From Knoellia subterranea KCTC 19937 (GTDB lineage Bacteria; Actinomycetota; Actinomycetes; Actinomycetales; Dermatophilaceae), in the NCBI RefSeq assembly GCF_000768685.1, contig NZ_AVPK01000001.1, positions 434,001 through 498,000 of the forward strand: a stretch of DNA of 64,000 nt, read 5' to 3'. How positions within the stretch are numbered: position 1 is the stretch's first letter; the number at the start of each line of letters is the position of its first letter. This document shows positions 10,396 through 18,783 of the stretch, piece by piece. The position numbers were made by a program, and so were the translations under genes. Below the pieces are notes generated by a model, which saw nothing but the letters and a program-made list of their open reading frames with translations, ran no database searches and was not told where the DNA came from.

Positions 10396-11652
10396 TCAGG
10401 CTCCCGACAGTCGATGCTGCTCGTCGGTGAGCCAGAGCTGGAGCAGTCCGCCGAAGTGGCCCTCGAACTTCTCCCACTCGTGCGTCGGGTAGGTCTGGTG
10501 GATCGTCGTCTGGAGCATCTTGCGGAACTCGTCCGAGCCGATCCACTCGTGCACCATCTCGTCGACGTGCGGCAGCGAGGTCGCGCAGAACTCCCAGTAG
10601 CGTTCGCTGTCGAAGTGCTCGTCCGCCAACCCCTGGTAGGCGGTGAGCTTGTCGCGGTAGTCCAGCGACTCATCGTCTGCGACGGCGAACCAGGGGTCCG
10701 TGTCGACCTGGGTCCGCGCGCGACGCCCGGTCACGGTGCAGAACACCGACCACCGCAGCAGCGCCTTCATCGCCCACGGGAAGTAGTAGTGGAGCGACGT
10801 GACAGCGACGTCGGGGCACGCGTTGGCGTAGTCGATCGGATAGACCCCGCCATCCTTGACGAGCATCTCGCAGGAGTTGAACTCCCACCGGAAGAACGCG
10901 TTGACCGTCTGCGCGATCGTGACGACCTCGCGCCCGGTCTCCTCCGCGAGGAAGCCGTGCGCGACGGCATACCGGTTGTGCATCGGCTCGTCGGGCTGGA
11001 ACTTCATCGTCATCGTCTCGGGCCCGATGGTCAGCGAGCGGGCAAACACCTCGAACCCGTCCACGGCCTTCTGGAGGTGCATGAGCATCTCGCCGGAGTC
11101 GTCGTAGGCCTGGTGCAGCGCCTCCCGATCCTTGATCATCGAGACCCCGCGCCACGCACCGCCGTCGAACGGCTTCATGAACATCGGATAGCCGAGCTCG
11201 TCGGCGATCGCGGCAAGGTCGAACTGCTTGTTGTAGCGCCGCGACGTGTAGGCCCAGCGCGCGTTGTCGACGGGGTTCTTGTAGGGCACGAGCACCGTGT
11301 CGGGCACGTGCATCCCGAGCCGCATCAGCGCGCAGTACGCCGAATGCTTCTCCATGGACTGGAAGGTGAACGGGCTGTTGAGCAGATAGACGTCGTCCAT
11401 GAGCGACACCTTCTTGAGCCACTCGCGCGGGTGGTAGTACCAGTGTGCGAGCCGGTCGATGACGAGATCCTGCCGCGGACGGTCGCGCAGGTTGAACGGC
11501 TCGATCGACAGCCGCTCCGTCGTCACCCGATGGTCCGCGCCGTCGGCCGTCCGGATCACCCCGAGTCGTCTGGCCAACGCCTCGAACGCCGTCGGCCAGT
11601 CGTCCTCCGCCCCGAGGAGGAGCCCGATGAGGTGGTCGGTCTTCGGTGCCAT
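10396..11652 (-). CDS. ATP-grasp fold protein of unknown function
   Basis: 418-residue protein; start set at ATG 11652 because a GAAGGGA ribosome site lies upstream and the protein begins MAPKTDHLIGLLLGAEDDWP. The middle shows an ATP-grasp core: a lysine in ELGYPMFMKPFDGGAWRGVS near residue 180, then acidic metal ligands in FNSCEMLVKDGGVYPIDYAN. Substrate is not recognisable; ATP-grasp enzymes ligate a carboxylate to an amine, thiol or similar. It is the distal gene behind two alpha/beta-hydrolases, the nearest of which stops 45 bases before this start; the three probably act together. Could be a peptide-, polyamine- or amino-acid ligase; I do not assign one. Confidence 0.75.
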   Translation of the reverse strand: MAPKTDHLIGLLLGAEDDWPTAFEALARRLGVIRTADGADHRVTTERLSIEPFNLRDRPRQDLVIDRLAHWYYHPREWLKKVSLMDDVYLLNSPFTFQSMEKHSAYCALMRLGMHVPDTVLVPYKNPVDNARWAYTSRRYNKQFDLAAIADELGYPMFMKPFDGGAWRGVSMIKDREALHQAYDDSGEMLMHLQKAVDGFEVFARSLTIGPETMTMKFQPDEPMHNRYAVAHGFLAEETGREVVTIAQTVNAFFRWEFNSCEMLVKDGGVYPIDYANACPDVAVTSLHYYFPWAMKALLRWSVFCTVTGRRARTQVDTDPWFAVADDESLDYRDKLTAYQGLADEHFDSERYWEFCATSLPHVDEMVHEWIGSDEFRKMLQTTIHQTYPTHEWEKFEGHFGGLLQLWLTDEQHRLSGA

Positions 11653-11697
11653 TGGCGATCCCTTCGTTGGGTGGGGTCGGTCGACTCGTGCGATCAC

Positions 11698-12447
11698 TCA
11701 GACAAAGCGTGGGAGATGGTGCGCCAGCTGCTTCTGCCACCACGGCCAGTCGTGGGCGCTGTCGTGCCCCCACACGTCGAGCTCGTGGCGAATTCCCTTC
11801 TGCGCCAGCAGTTCTGCGAACGCTCGCGTCCCCGGCAGCGACCCGGTCGGTGTCACCTCGAACGGCCCCTCCCCCACGACGAGGAGGACGGAGAGTCGGG
11901 AACGGAGCCACTCGAGGTGGTCACCATGCAGACCCGGCACGTATGCCGTGGGGTTGGCGAAGTAGGTCGCGTCGCCGAGGTCGCCCCACGAGTTCCAGGA
12001 CGTCGGGTCGTAGTTGCCCGAGAAGCCCATGGCCAGGGTGGCGATGTCGGCGCGTTGCAACGCGAACTGGACGGCGTGATAGGCGCCGAGTGATGGCCCG
12101 AAGGTGATGAGGTCGAGGTCTCCCCCGCCGGTCTGTTCCGAGATCCATGGGACGACGGCCTGTTCGATCCACGCGTGATAGACGCCGTGCCGTGCCGCTC
12201 GCTCGTCGGTGGGCACGTCGTTGGCGGACCAGGTCCAACCGTCGAGCGAATCCACAGCGAAGACGGTGACCCGTCCGGCGTCGACGAGTGGTCGGATCGC
12301 GTCGAGCAGTCCGCGCCCCTCGAAGTCGGCGGCACTACCGCCCTCGCACGGGAAGGCCAGCAGTGGCCGACCGAAGTGGCCGTGGCGCACCACCCTGAGC
12401 TCGGCGTCGTGGCCGGGCACTCGCAGATGGGCGTCAGCGCGCTGCAT
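11698..12447 (-). CDS. Alpha/beta-hydrolase (esterase-like)
   Basis: 249-residue hydrolase; ATG 12447 chosen because it falls five bases after the stop of the preceding hydrolase gene. The nucleophile elbow is FGPSLGAYHAV (Ser near residue 118), and a late His in WGHDSAHDWPWW can complete a triad. LAFPCEGGSAADFEG near the start resembles the oxyanion-hole strand of the esterase-D/PHB-depolymerase-like group. No signal peptide, so cytoplasmic. Lies between a Fes-like hydrolase and the ATP-grasp gene. Substrate unknown. Confidence 0.78.
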   Translation of the reverse strand: MQRADAHLRVPGHDAELRVVRHGHFGRPLLAFPCEGGSAADFEGRGLLDAIRPLVDAGRVTVFAVDSLDGWTWSANDVPTDERAARHGVYHAWIEQAVVPWISEQTGGGDLDLITFGPSLGAYHAVQFALQRADIATLAMGFSGNYDPTSWNSWGDLGDATYFANPTAYVPGLHGDHLEWLRSRLSVLLVVGEGPFEVTPTGSLPGTRAFAELLAQKGIRHELDVWGHDSAHDWPWWQKQLAHHLPRFV

Positions 12448-12452
12448 GCGCC

Positions 12453-13508
12453 CTATCCTTGCGCCTCTGCCCACACGTCGCGCAACACTTCGACCAGATG
12501 CGGGTCGAGCGCGTCGCGCCACGCGGTGTAGTTGTGGAGGTCCGCGACCTCGGCATACGTCACGTCGTGGCCGGCGCGTTCGAGGGCTGCGGCCATCTGC
12601 CGGTTGTTGCCGGCGTTCTCCTCGAGGGCACCACAGGTCAGCCCGACGCGCAGCGGTCGAGCCGCCTGCGTGGTGTCGAGGACCTCCTGGACCTTGCGTG
12701 AGATCCGCCCGAAGTACTTGAAGCCGCTCTCCTGGTCATCGAGTTCGGCGTGGAAGAACGAGCCCGACTGGGAGAAGACGCCCCCGATCTCGTCCTCGTC
12801 GAGCAGCCCGACCAGCAGGGCCGTCAGACCACCGAGGCTGGCACCCACGACGACGACGCGACCGCGGATCGGCGCACGCTCTGCGATCCGCGAAAAGCCC
12901 TGTCCTGCAATGGTTCTCAGATAGCTCGGCGACCCCGAGTACCACGCATCCCGCAGCACGGGATGCGCCAACGCGACCCGGTGCGGAGGCAACTCCCCCG
13001 AGGCGATCTTGGCCGCCGAGAACTGGGTGATCGAGGCGAGTTGGTCGTACTCGGGCCCGTCGTTGACGAACATCAGCGGCAGCGCCTGCCCCTCGAAACC
13101 CTCCGGCGACCACACCGTCACCGGCACGTCGTCTGCCGTCTCCCCCTCGACCGCCATGGGAGTGAACGACCCGGGAACCGCAGGTGCCTCGAGCCAGGAC
13201 GGGATGGCATACCCCGGCATCTGCATCACGGAACGTGAGCCGAAGGCAGTCTCGACGGTCACGGGGTTGTCCGGGTCGAGGATCGTCTCCGCGGCGATCC
13301 CGTCGGCGACGGGTCGGGTGACGATGAAGCGGTACTCGAGCCGGGCGAGGCCGGGTCGGGGCAGGGCGAGCTCCCAGACGTCGTCCACGCGCGCGAACTC
13401 CCGGGGTCCGGGGATGGCCGGATCGCAGTCGAGCACGACGGACACCACGTCCGCGCCCCCGGCGTCGAACCGGAAGCGGACGTGGTCGTCGAGCAGCTTG
13501 GGCGGCAC
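12453..13508 (-). CDS. Enterochelin-esterase-like (Fes family) alpha/beta-hydrolase
   Basis: 351-residue protein from GTG 13508, one base after the stop of the YbbN-like gene. The N-terminal 130 residues form an immunoglobulin/CBM48-like sandwich (VRFRFDAGGADVVSVVLDCD), followed by the Fes/putative-esterase catalytic domain with elbow VVVGASLGGLTALL near residue 220 and a late His in ADLHNYTAWRDAL. True enterochelin esterases hydrolyse ferric-siderophore esters, but no siderophore genes are nearby, so a different ester or amide is likely. First hydrolase of the trio with the next esterase and the ATP-grasp protein. Confidence 0.8.
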   Translation of the reverse strand: MPPKLLDDHVRFRFDAGGADVVSVVLDCDPAIPGPREFARVDDVWELALPRPGLARLEYRFIVTRPVADGIAAETILDPDNPVTVETAFGSRSVMQMPGYAIPSWLEAPAVPGSFTPMAVEGETADDVPVTVWSPEGFEGQALPLMFVNDGPEYDQLASITQFSAAKIASGELPPHRVALAHPVLRDAWYSGSPSYLRTIAGQGFSRIAERAPIRGRVVVVGASLGGLTALLVGLLDEDEIGGVFSQSGSFFHAELDDQESGFKYFGRISRKVQEVLDTTQAARPLRVGLTCGALEENAGNNRQMAAALERAGHDVTYAEVADLHNYTAWRDALDPHLVEVLRDVWAEAQG

Positions 13509-13509
13509 C

Positions 13510-14508
13510 TCAGAAGAGGGCGTTCATGAGCGCCGTGCGACCCTTGCGCACCCGCTCGTCGTGGTTGCCGACGACGTTGAAGAGGTCGAGCAGGTGGGTG
13601 CGGGCCTTGTCGCGGTCGGCACCCTCGGTCGCCTTGACGGTGTCAATGAGGCGGGTGAACGCATCGGCGACGTGGCCGCCGAGGACGTCGAGGTCCGCGA
13701 CGGCGATCTGCGCGTCGACGTCCTCGGGGGAAGCCGCCGCGGCGGCCCGCACGGCCTGCGCGTCGATGCCGTCGGTCCGCTGCATGAGCCGCACCTGGGC
13801 CAGACCGAGCTCGGCCTCGTGATCCTTGGGGTTGAGTTCCAGAGCCTTCTCGTATGCCGTGACCGCACCTTCGAGGTCGCCGCGGTCGATCGCGTCGTAG
13901 GCCTCCTGGATGAGCGGGGGCAGCGGGGGCATCTCGTCGTCGAAGCCGTCACCCGAACCTGCCGGCGCCGGGCCGAGGTCGACCCGTCCGGTGATGCCGT
14001 TCTGCACGGCGGCCTGGACGAGCTGGTCGAGGACGGTTCGGATCTCCGCATCCTGCGGCAGGCCGGGGAAGAGCGGGACCGGCTGGCCCTGAAGGAGCCC
14101 GAAGGTGACGGGGACGCTGAGCTGGCCGAAGGCCTGCACGATCACCGGCTGGAAGGCCTGGAGGATGCCGGGCGAGGTCTGCACATCGGCGGAGACGACG
14201 AAGAGGCGCCCCTCGAGCTCGGCCGCAACCGCGGCGACGCGCTCGGCGAGACCGACGGTCTGCTGGTGCGCAGAGGACCAGATGACCAGGACCGCTGGCA
14301 CCTGGAGCGTGCGGTTCATGACCTCGGAGAAGGTCGCGTCGGTGACGTCGACGAGCAGCCCTGCAGGCAGACCGGGCGCGGACCCGGAGGGCGCTGGCTG
14401 GGCCGTGGGGCTCGACGGGGACGAGCCGGCCGGGGCGGGTTGCCCTCCGAGGGCGGACAGGTCGATGGCGCCGCGAGCGCCGGAGGGAGGCGTGGGGGTG
14501 GTGCTCAT
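13510..14508 (-). CDS. YbbN/CnoX-like thioredoxin-fold TPR protein without CxxC
   Basis: 332 residues. A Pro/Ala/Ser-rich N-terminus (about 50 residues) precedes a thioredoxin-like domain (VPAVLVIWSSAHQQTVGLAE, residues 70-160) in which the usual CxxC is replaced by SSAHQ. After an acidic linker, tetratricopeptide repeats follow (AYDAIDRGDLEGAVTAYEKALELNPKDHEAE begins near residue 210). This is the layout of YbbN/CnoX co-chaperones, which bind unfolded proteins and hand them to chaperones. Without cysteines a redox role is unlikely. It heads the tightly spaced run leading into the two hydrolases, perhaps only by position. Confidence 0.85.
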   Translation of the reverse strand: MSTTPTPPSGARGAIDLSALGGQPAPAGSSPSSPTAQPAPSGSAPGLPAGLLVDVTDATFSEVMNRTLQVPAVLVIWSSAHQQTVGLAERVAAVAAELEGRLFVVSADVQTSPGILQAFQPVIVQAFGQLSVPVTFGLLQGQPVPLFPGLPQDAEIRTVLDQLVQAAVQNGITGRVDLGPAPAGSGDGFDDEMPPLPPLIQEAYDAIDRGDLEGAVTAYEKALELNPKDHEAELGLAQVRLMQRTDGIDAQAVRAAAAASPEDVDAQIAVADLDVLGGHVADAFTRLIDTVKATEGADRDKARTHLLDLFNVVGNHDERVRKGRTALMNALF

Positions 14509-14530
14509 GTCAGGGATTCTCTCAAAGACG

Positions 14531-14566
14531 GATCCGGCCCCGCGCCGCAGGGCGTGGGGCCGGATC
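14531..14566 (-). terminator. Intrinsic-type terminator after the lipoprotein gene
   Basis: Arms GATCCGGCCCC and GGGGCCGGATC plus five inner pairs (one G-T) give a stem of about 16 bp with a 4-base loop. It lies 18 bases downstream of the lipoprotein stop in that gene's direction and is followed on the minus strand by a short T-rich run (CTTTG). It separates the lipoprotein pair from the YbbN-like gene. Confidence 0.7.
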
Positions 14567-14583
14567 GCCGGTGATGGTTTGGG

Positions 14584-15582
14584 TCACTGGGCGGTGCCGG
14601 ACACCAACTGCTCGTCGGCGGCCACGACGGTCGCCGCGCCCTTGGCGGGGATCACCATGACGATGTTCTCGAGGCTGGTGATCTGCAGCTTCTTGGGGGT
14701 CGTCTTCTTGTTGCCCACCAACTTGGCGTAGGTCGCCGGGATGCCCAGCTCCTTGGCGCCGGCGCTGGCGGTGAAGGTGTCGGCACGCGTGAGCTGGCCG
14801 AAGACGACGCTGCCGCCGTCCTTGAGGCGGAAGGCCACCGTCTCCTTGGGGATGAGGGTGTGCTGCTGGGCGAAGCTCGCCAGGGCACCGAGCGCCTTGA
14901 CCTGTCCGGCGGTGGAGGCCTGCAGGGCCGTGGCGAAGGCGTCCTTCGTCGCGACCGCGGCGTTGGCGACCGGCTTCGGGTAGTTGAGCGCGGCGGCGTA
15001 GGCGCCCAGCCCCTGGTTCGGCGCGAGCGGGGCTCCCGTCTTGTCGTCGGGCTTGACGAGGGGCGCGCCGTTGGCGAGGTCGTCCATGGCGGGGACGCTC
15101 GTGCCCGGGAGCATCGGCACCGAGGCATAGACCTTGAACGGGTCCGCTGCTGCGGTCGACATCAGGACGTGCAGGGTCTGCGTCTTGCTCGCCTCGTCGA
15201 GCGTGCCGACGAGGATCGCCCGCGGCCACGCCTTGCCGCGCGAGATCGAGACGACCTGCGGGTCGCTCGCGCGCTGCAGCGGGTCGGCGTTGCCGACGGT
15301 GCCGAGCTTGGTCGCGGCCTGAGCCTGGGTGAGAGCTGCTCCGGCCAGCACTGCGGACTGCGCCTTGGCTGCGTCGGCGCCCTTGGCTCCGCGCGCGGCA
15401 GCTGCCTCGTCAAGGACGCGGGCGGCGACGTTCTCGGCGCCGTCGATGTTGAGCGGTGCCACGTCGGTGCGCTCGGCCGGAGCGTCGTGGACACCCACGA
15501 TGCTGTTGCCGAGGCCGCAGCCGGTCAGGGTCGCGGCGAGGGCGAAGGCGACGAAGGAAGTGGTGAAGGTCCGGCGGTTCAT
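14584..15582 (-). CDS. Secreted lipoprotein of unknown function
   Basis: 332 residues. A lipoprotein signal is clear: basic start MNRRTFTTSF, hydrophobic stretch, and a lipobox LTGC with Cys at about residue 22. The mature part is Ala-rich with no enzyme motif I recognise; it contains regions such as ISRGKAWPRAILVGT and TFTASAGAKELGIPA. Similar proteins in related actinobacteria are uncharacterised. The ATG overlaps the stop of the preceding membrane-protein gene (ATGA), so the two are co-translated and probably work together at the cell envelope. Confidence 0.75.
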   Translation of the reverse strand: MNRRTFTTSFVAFALAATLTGCGLGNSIVGVHDAPAERTDVAPLNIDGAENVAARVLDEAAAARGAKGADAAKAQSAVLAGAALTQAQAATKLGTVGNADPLQRASDPQVVSISRGKAWPRAILVGTLDEASKTQTLHVLMSTAAADPFKVYASVPMLPGTSVPAMDDLANGAPLVKPDDKTGAPLAPNQGLGAYAAALNYPKPVANAAVATKDAFATALQASTAGQVKALGALASFAQQHTLIPKETVAFRLKDGGSVVFGQLTRADTFTASAGAKELGIPATYAKLVGNKKTTPKKLQITSLENIVMVIPAKGAATVVAADEQLVSGTAQ

Positions 15583-16352
15583 GCGTTCTCCTCCTCGGTG
15601 GAGGACGGGTTCTGGGCGGCCTGGCGGCGCATGGCCCGGGTCTGGGCGAGGCCGTCGGTCGTGGCCGCGGCGCTGCCGTCAGTCGTGGCCGCGGCGCTGC
15701 CGTCGGTCGCGGTGACCTCGGGATCGGACGTCGGGTCGACCGAGCTCGTGGCCGGACGTGCGTGACGCGAGCTCCAGAGGAGGCTCAGGCCGCTCAGGAG
15801 CAGGAACAGGCCCACGAGCGCGGCGATGACGGACTGGACGAACCAGGACTTGCGCTGCCACGTCAGGTCGACCCGCTCGATCTCACCCTTGGAGGCCTGG
15901 GCGATCACGGTCTCGGGAGCGTTGGCCTGCTCGATGGTCATCGAGACGGCTCCCTCACCGGTGTCGGTGTTGCGCCACACGTCCGAGGCTGCGAGCGACG
16001 GCGTCGCCCCCGTGCCGGTCGTCGAGGTCTCGAGCTCCCACGGTCTGGTGCTCACCCCGTCGACGGTGGTGTGGGCCGTCTTGCCGAGCACGGCCTTGGC
16101 GTCCGACGGCGAGGCCGCGGCGAGCCAGACGGTGCCACCCTTCGCGGGCGTGACGGTCACCTTCACGACACCGTCGACCCGGTTGAGGACGGTCTGCGGC
16201 ACGAGCACGGGGTTGGTGCCGGACGCCGCCGTGGAGAAGGTGGCGGTGCCGCTGCCACCGAGGTGGACGGCGTACCAGAGGCCGAAGACGGTGAGCACCA
16301 GCCCGAGGAGGGCGAGGAGCGCACCGACGACCCGCTTGGCGAGGGTGGGCAT
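15579..16352 (-). CDS. Two-TM membrane protein with a large exported domain
   Basis: 257 residues from ATG 16352, with a good AAAGGA ribosome site. One membrane helix lies near residues 9-30 (VVGALLALLGLVLTVFGLWY) and a second near residues 178-200 (VIAALVGLFLLLSGLSLLW), leaving about 145 residues outside the cell and a cytoplasmic tail. The tail contains a near-exact 24-bp tandem repeat giving SAAATTDG twice. No known catalytic motif. It is coupled by a 4-bp overlap to the lipoprotein gene; the pair looks like a two-component envelope unit of unknown role. Confidence 0.72.
   Translation of the reverse strand: MPTLAKRVVGALLALLGLVLTVFGLWYAVHLGGSGTATFSTAASGTNPVLVPQTVLNRVDGVVKVTVTPAKGGTVWLAAASPSDAKAVLGKTAHTTVDGVSTRPWELETSTTGTGATPSLAASDVWRNTDTGEGAVSMTIEQANAPETVIAQASKGEIERVDLTWQRKSWFVQSVIAALVGLFLLLSGLSLLWSSRHARPATSSVDPTSDPEVTATDGSAAATTDGSAAATTDGLAQTRAMRRQAAQNPSSTEEENA
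15652..15699. repeat. 24-bp tandem repeat, two units plus a partial third
   Basis: Units 15652-15675 and 15676-15699 differ at one base; a partial third unit begins at 15700. In frame, it encodes a repeated Ser-Ala-Ala-Ala-Thr-Thr-Asp-Gly segment of the cytoplasmic tail, so copy-number change would alter protein length without a frameshift. Confidence 0.85.
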
Positions 16353-16505
16353 GCAAGGTCCTTTGATCTGGGGACAGGGGACGGACCGAAAGGTCTCATT
16401 TCGGTCACGGACTGCTCTCCACCATGACAAAGGTGGTGGGTCCGAACCAAATCGTCCGGTCCCGGGATCGGCGTCGCGCGGCCGTCACACCGCCACCGAG
16501 TGAGG

Positions 16506-17054
16506 TCAGCCGGGGTGCTCTCGCGCCGGCTCATCGACGTCGTCGACGAAGTCCCCGGCGGCCACCCGCACGGCTCTGAGCAGGGAGAACAGCGCCTCCT
16601 GCTCGCCGTCCCCGAGCATTCCGAGGCCAAACTCGGCACGTTCGAGGTCGGCGGTCGTGGCCTCCATCGCCGCCCGACCGGTGTCGGTGATCACAGCGAA
16701 CGCACCGCGGCGGTCCCGGGGGTTGGCGACGCGCTCGACGAAGCCCTGAGCGGCCAACCGTTGGACGATGTTGGTCGCGCTCGTCGGGTGCACCATGAGG
16801 CGCTCCCCGATGCGACCCATGGACAGTCGCCCCTCCCGACTGAACGCGAGCAGCACGAGAGCCTCGTAGCGGGCAAAGGTGAGCCCGTGACGTCCCGCGA
16901 TCGCGTCGAACTCGGTGAGCAGGACCTGCTGGACTCGCATGATCGACGTCGCAGTGACCATGGGTCCCGCCTGACTGCCCTCACCCCAGCGCGCCCGCCA
17001 GAGGTCCCCGGCACGCGCAATGGGGTCGAAAGGCAGCTTGAGGTCCTTGGGCAC
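16506..17054 (-). CDS. MarR family transcriptional regulator
   Basis: 182 residues from GTG 17054, the most likely start because MPKDLKLPFDPIARAGDLW is a common opening in this family. The winged helix is seen in LTFARYEALVLLAFSREGRLSMGRIGERLMV and the wing in NPRDRRGAFAVITDTG. MarR proteins bind short palindromes and release them on ligand binding. It lies 29 bases downstream of the sugar ABC permease on the same strand, so it may be the last gene of that operon and its regulator, though the gap also allows an independent promoter. Confidence 0.85.
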   Translation of the reverse strand: MPKDLKLPFDPIARAGDLWRARWGEGSQAGPMVTATSIMRVQQVLLTEFDAIAGRHGLTFARYEALVLLAFSREGRLSMGRIGERLMVHPTSATNIVQRLAAQGFVERVANPRDRRGAFAVITDTGRAAMEATTADLERAEFGLGMLGDGEQEALFSLLRAVRVAAGDFVDDVDEPAREHPG

Positions 17055-17083
17055 AGGAGCACCGTAGCCGCCCGGCCCGCTCG

Positions 17084-17887
17084 TCAGTCCTTGACCGCAC
17101 CCTCGAGCATGCCCGCGATGAAGTGGCGCTGGAGGAAGAGATAGACGATGACGACGGGCAGCGCGACGATCGTCGCCCCGGCGGCGAGCAGGGCATAGCC
17201 CTGGGTGTACTGACCGGAGAAGAAGCCCAGACCCAGCGGAGCCGTGCGCAGGGCCTCGTTCGTCGGGATCATCACGAGCGGGATGAGGAACTCGTTCCAC
17301 GTCCACATGAAGGTCAGCACGACGAGCGTGACGATCGCCGGGCGAGCCAAGGGCACGAGGACCTGCCAGAGGATCCGCCCGGTCGACGCACCGTCGAGTC
17401 GAGCCGCCTCGACGAGGGACCGAGGGCTCGAGCGGAAGGCCGCCCGGAGCCAGAACGTCCCGAACGCGACCGACTGCGCGACCTGTGGCAGCGCGATCGC
17501 CCAGAACGTGTCGGTCAGTCCGATCGCCCGCAGGTCGAAGAAGAGCGGGACGACGATGGCCTCCGCCGGCATCATGATGCCGATCAGCATGAGATAGAAC
17601 AGCGCGTCGGCGCCCCGGAACCGCATGGTGCCGAAGGCGAAACCGGCAAGGACGGAGAGGACCGTGCTCACCGTCACGACGAAGGCCGACACGAGCACAC
17701 TCGTGCGCAGGTAGGAGCCGAACCGCCCGATCTCCCAGGCCTGCGTGAGGTTGCCGACACCACCGGGCGCCTCGGCGTCGGGCTGGAGGCCGGCCACGAC
17801 GATGCTCAGGATCGGCCAGATCGCGAAGACCGCGAAGGCGGTGAGGATGACGTAGTTGAGCGTCCGCTCGGACGGGGAGACGCGCAT
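17084..17887 (-). CDS. Carbohydrate ABC transporter permease (MalG type)
   Basis: 267 residues, six membrane helices. The ATG at 17887 overlaps the stop of the partner permease. The cytoplasmic EAA loop that contacts the ATPase is SLVEAARLDGASTGRILWQV, and the C-terminal LQRHFIAGMLEGAVKD is typical of MalG-type permeases. No ATPase gene is in this operon, so a shared MsiK-like ATPase elsewhere is likely, as in many actinobacteria (inference). Works with the adjacent permease and lipoprotein to import an oligosaccharide. Confidence 0.93.
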   Translation of the reverse strand: MRVSPSERTLNYVILTAFAVFAIWPILSIVVAGLQPDAEAPGGVGNLTQAWEIGRFGSYLRTSVLVSAFVVTVSTVLSVLAGFAFGTMRFRGADALFYLMLIGIMMPAEAIVVPLFFDLRAIGLTDTFWAIALPQVAQSVAFGTFWLRAAFRSSPRSLVEAARLDGASTGRILWQVLVPLARPAIVTLVVLTFMWTWNEFLIPLVMIPTNEALRTAPLGLGFFSGQYTQGYALLAAGATIVALPVVIVYLFLQRHFIAGMLEGAVKD

Positions 17888-18783
17888 CAGTCCGCCACCC
17901 TGTCGCCCACGCGCGTGATGACGAAGCTGATCGCGAAGATGATCACCGTGAGGCAGACGCCGATCGTGCACGCGAGGCCGACCTGCCCGAGCTCGAACGC
18001 CTGCCGATAGACCTCATAGCTCGGCACGGTCGTCGTGTGACCGGGACCTCCGGACGTGGTCATGTAGATGAGGTCGAAGGTCTTGAGCGCCGCGATGACC
18101 GTGAGCGTCAGCGCCACCGCGATCTCGCCGCGGACCGACGGCAGGGTCACGGCGAAGAACTCCCGCACGGCGCCGGCCCCGTCGAGCCGCGCCGCTTCAT
18201 AGAGGTCGGGGGGAATGCGCCCCATCCCGGCCAGCAGCAACACCGTGACGAGTCCGCTCTCGAACCAGGTGCCGATGAGGCCGACCGCAGGGAGGGCAAA
18301 GGCGTACTCCCCCAACCAGCCGCGCGTCCACGACTCGAGCCCGATCGAGGTGAGGACGGAGTTGATCGTCCCGTCGGGCGCATAGATCCGACGCCACGCC
18401 ACCGCGATGACGACCATGGCCACCACCTGGGGCAGGAACACGACGGTCCGGAAGAAGCCGAGCCCGCGAACAGACGCCCGGTGGAGGATCGCGGCGAGCA
18501 GCAGGCCGACGACGAGTGGGATCAGCGCGAAGAACACCATGAGCACGAGCGCGTGACCGAAGGAGGCGCGCAGTCGCTCGTCGGTCAACACCTCCTGATA
18601 GTTCGACAGCCCGGCCCACGTCCCCACCGTGAGCCCGTCCCAGTCGAAGAGCGACAGGTGAACGGCGCGCAACAACGGATAGAGGGCGAACACGGCATAC
18701 ACGAGGAAGGCCGGAAGAACGTAGAGGTAACCGATCCGCCGAGGCTCCCCCGGCGGGCCGAGTTGGCGAGGACGGCCGGCCAT
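17887..18783 (-). CDS. Carbohydrate ABC transporter permease (MalF type)
   Basis: 298 residues, start at ATG 18783 overlapping the stop of the binding protein. Membrane helices begin with IGYLYVLPAFLVYAVFALYP; the EAA loop is DLYEAARLDGAGAVREFF. It forms the heteromeric channel with the downstream MalG-type permease. Overlaps of four bases on both sides show tight translational coupling in the order kinase, binding protein, permease, permease. Confidence 0.93.
   Translation of the reverse strand: MAGRPRQLGPPGEPRRIGYLYVLPAFLVYAVFALYPLLRAVHLSLFDWDGLTVGTWAGLSNYQEVLTDERLRASFGHALVLMVFFALIPLVVGLLLAAILHRASVRGLGFFRTVVFLPQVVAMVVIAVAWRRIYAPDGTINSVLTSIGLESWTRGWLGEYAFALPAVGLIGTWFESGLVTVLLLAGMGRIPPDLYEAARLDGAGAVREFFAVTLPSVRGEIAVALTLTVIAALKTFDLIYMTTSGGPGHTTTVPSYEVYRQAFELGQVGLACTIGVCLTVIIFAISFVITRVGDRVAD

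Noticed and set aside
9051-10430. 459-residue plus-strand frame containing two similar peptides
   Set aside because: The similar peptides come from translating the two flanking 83-bp repeats; the frame overlaps LysR and the DUF559 gene, which have clear folds.
12453-13508. True enterochelin esterase of a siderophore system
   Set aside because: No siderophore synthesis, ferric uptake or iron-box sequence is nearby; only the fold is supported.
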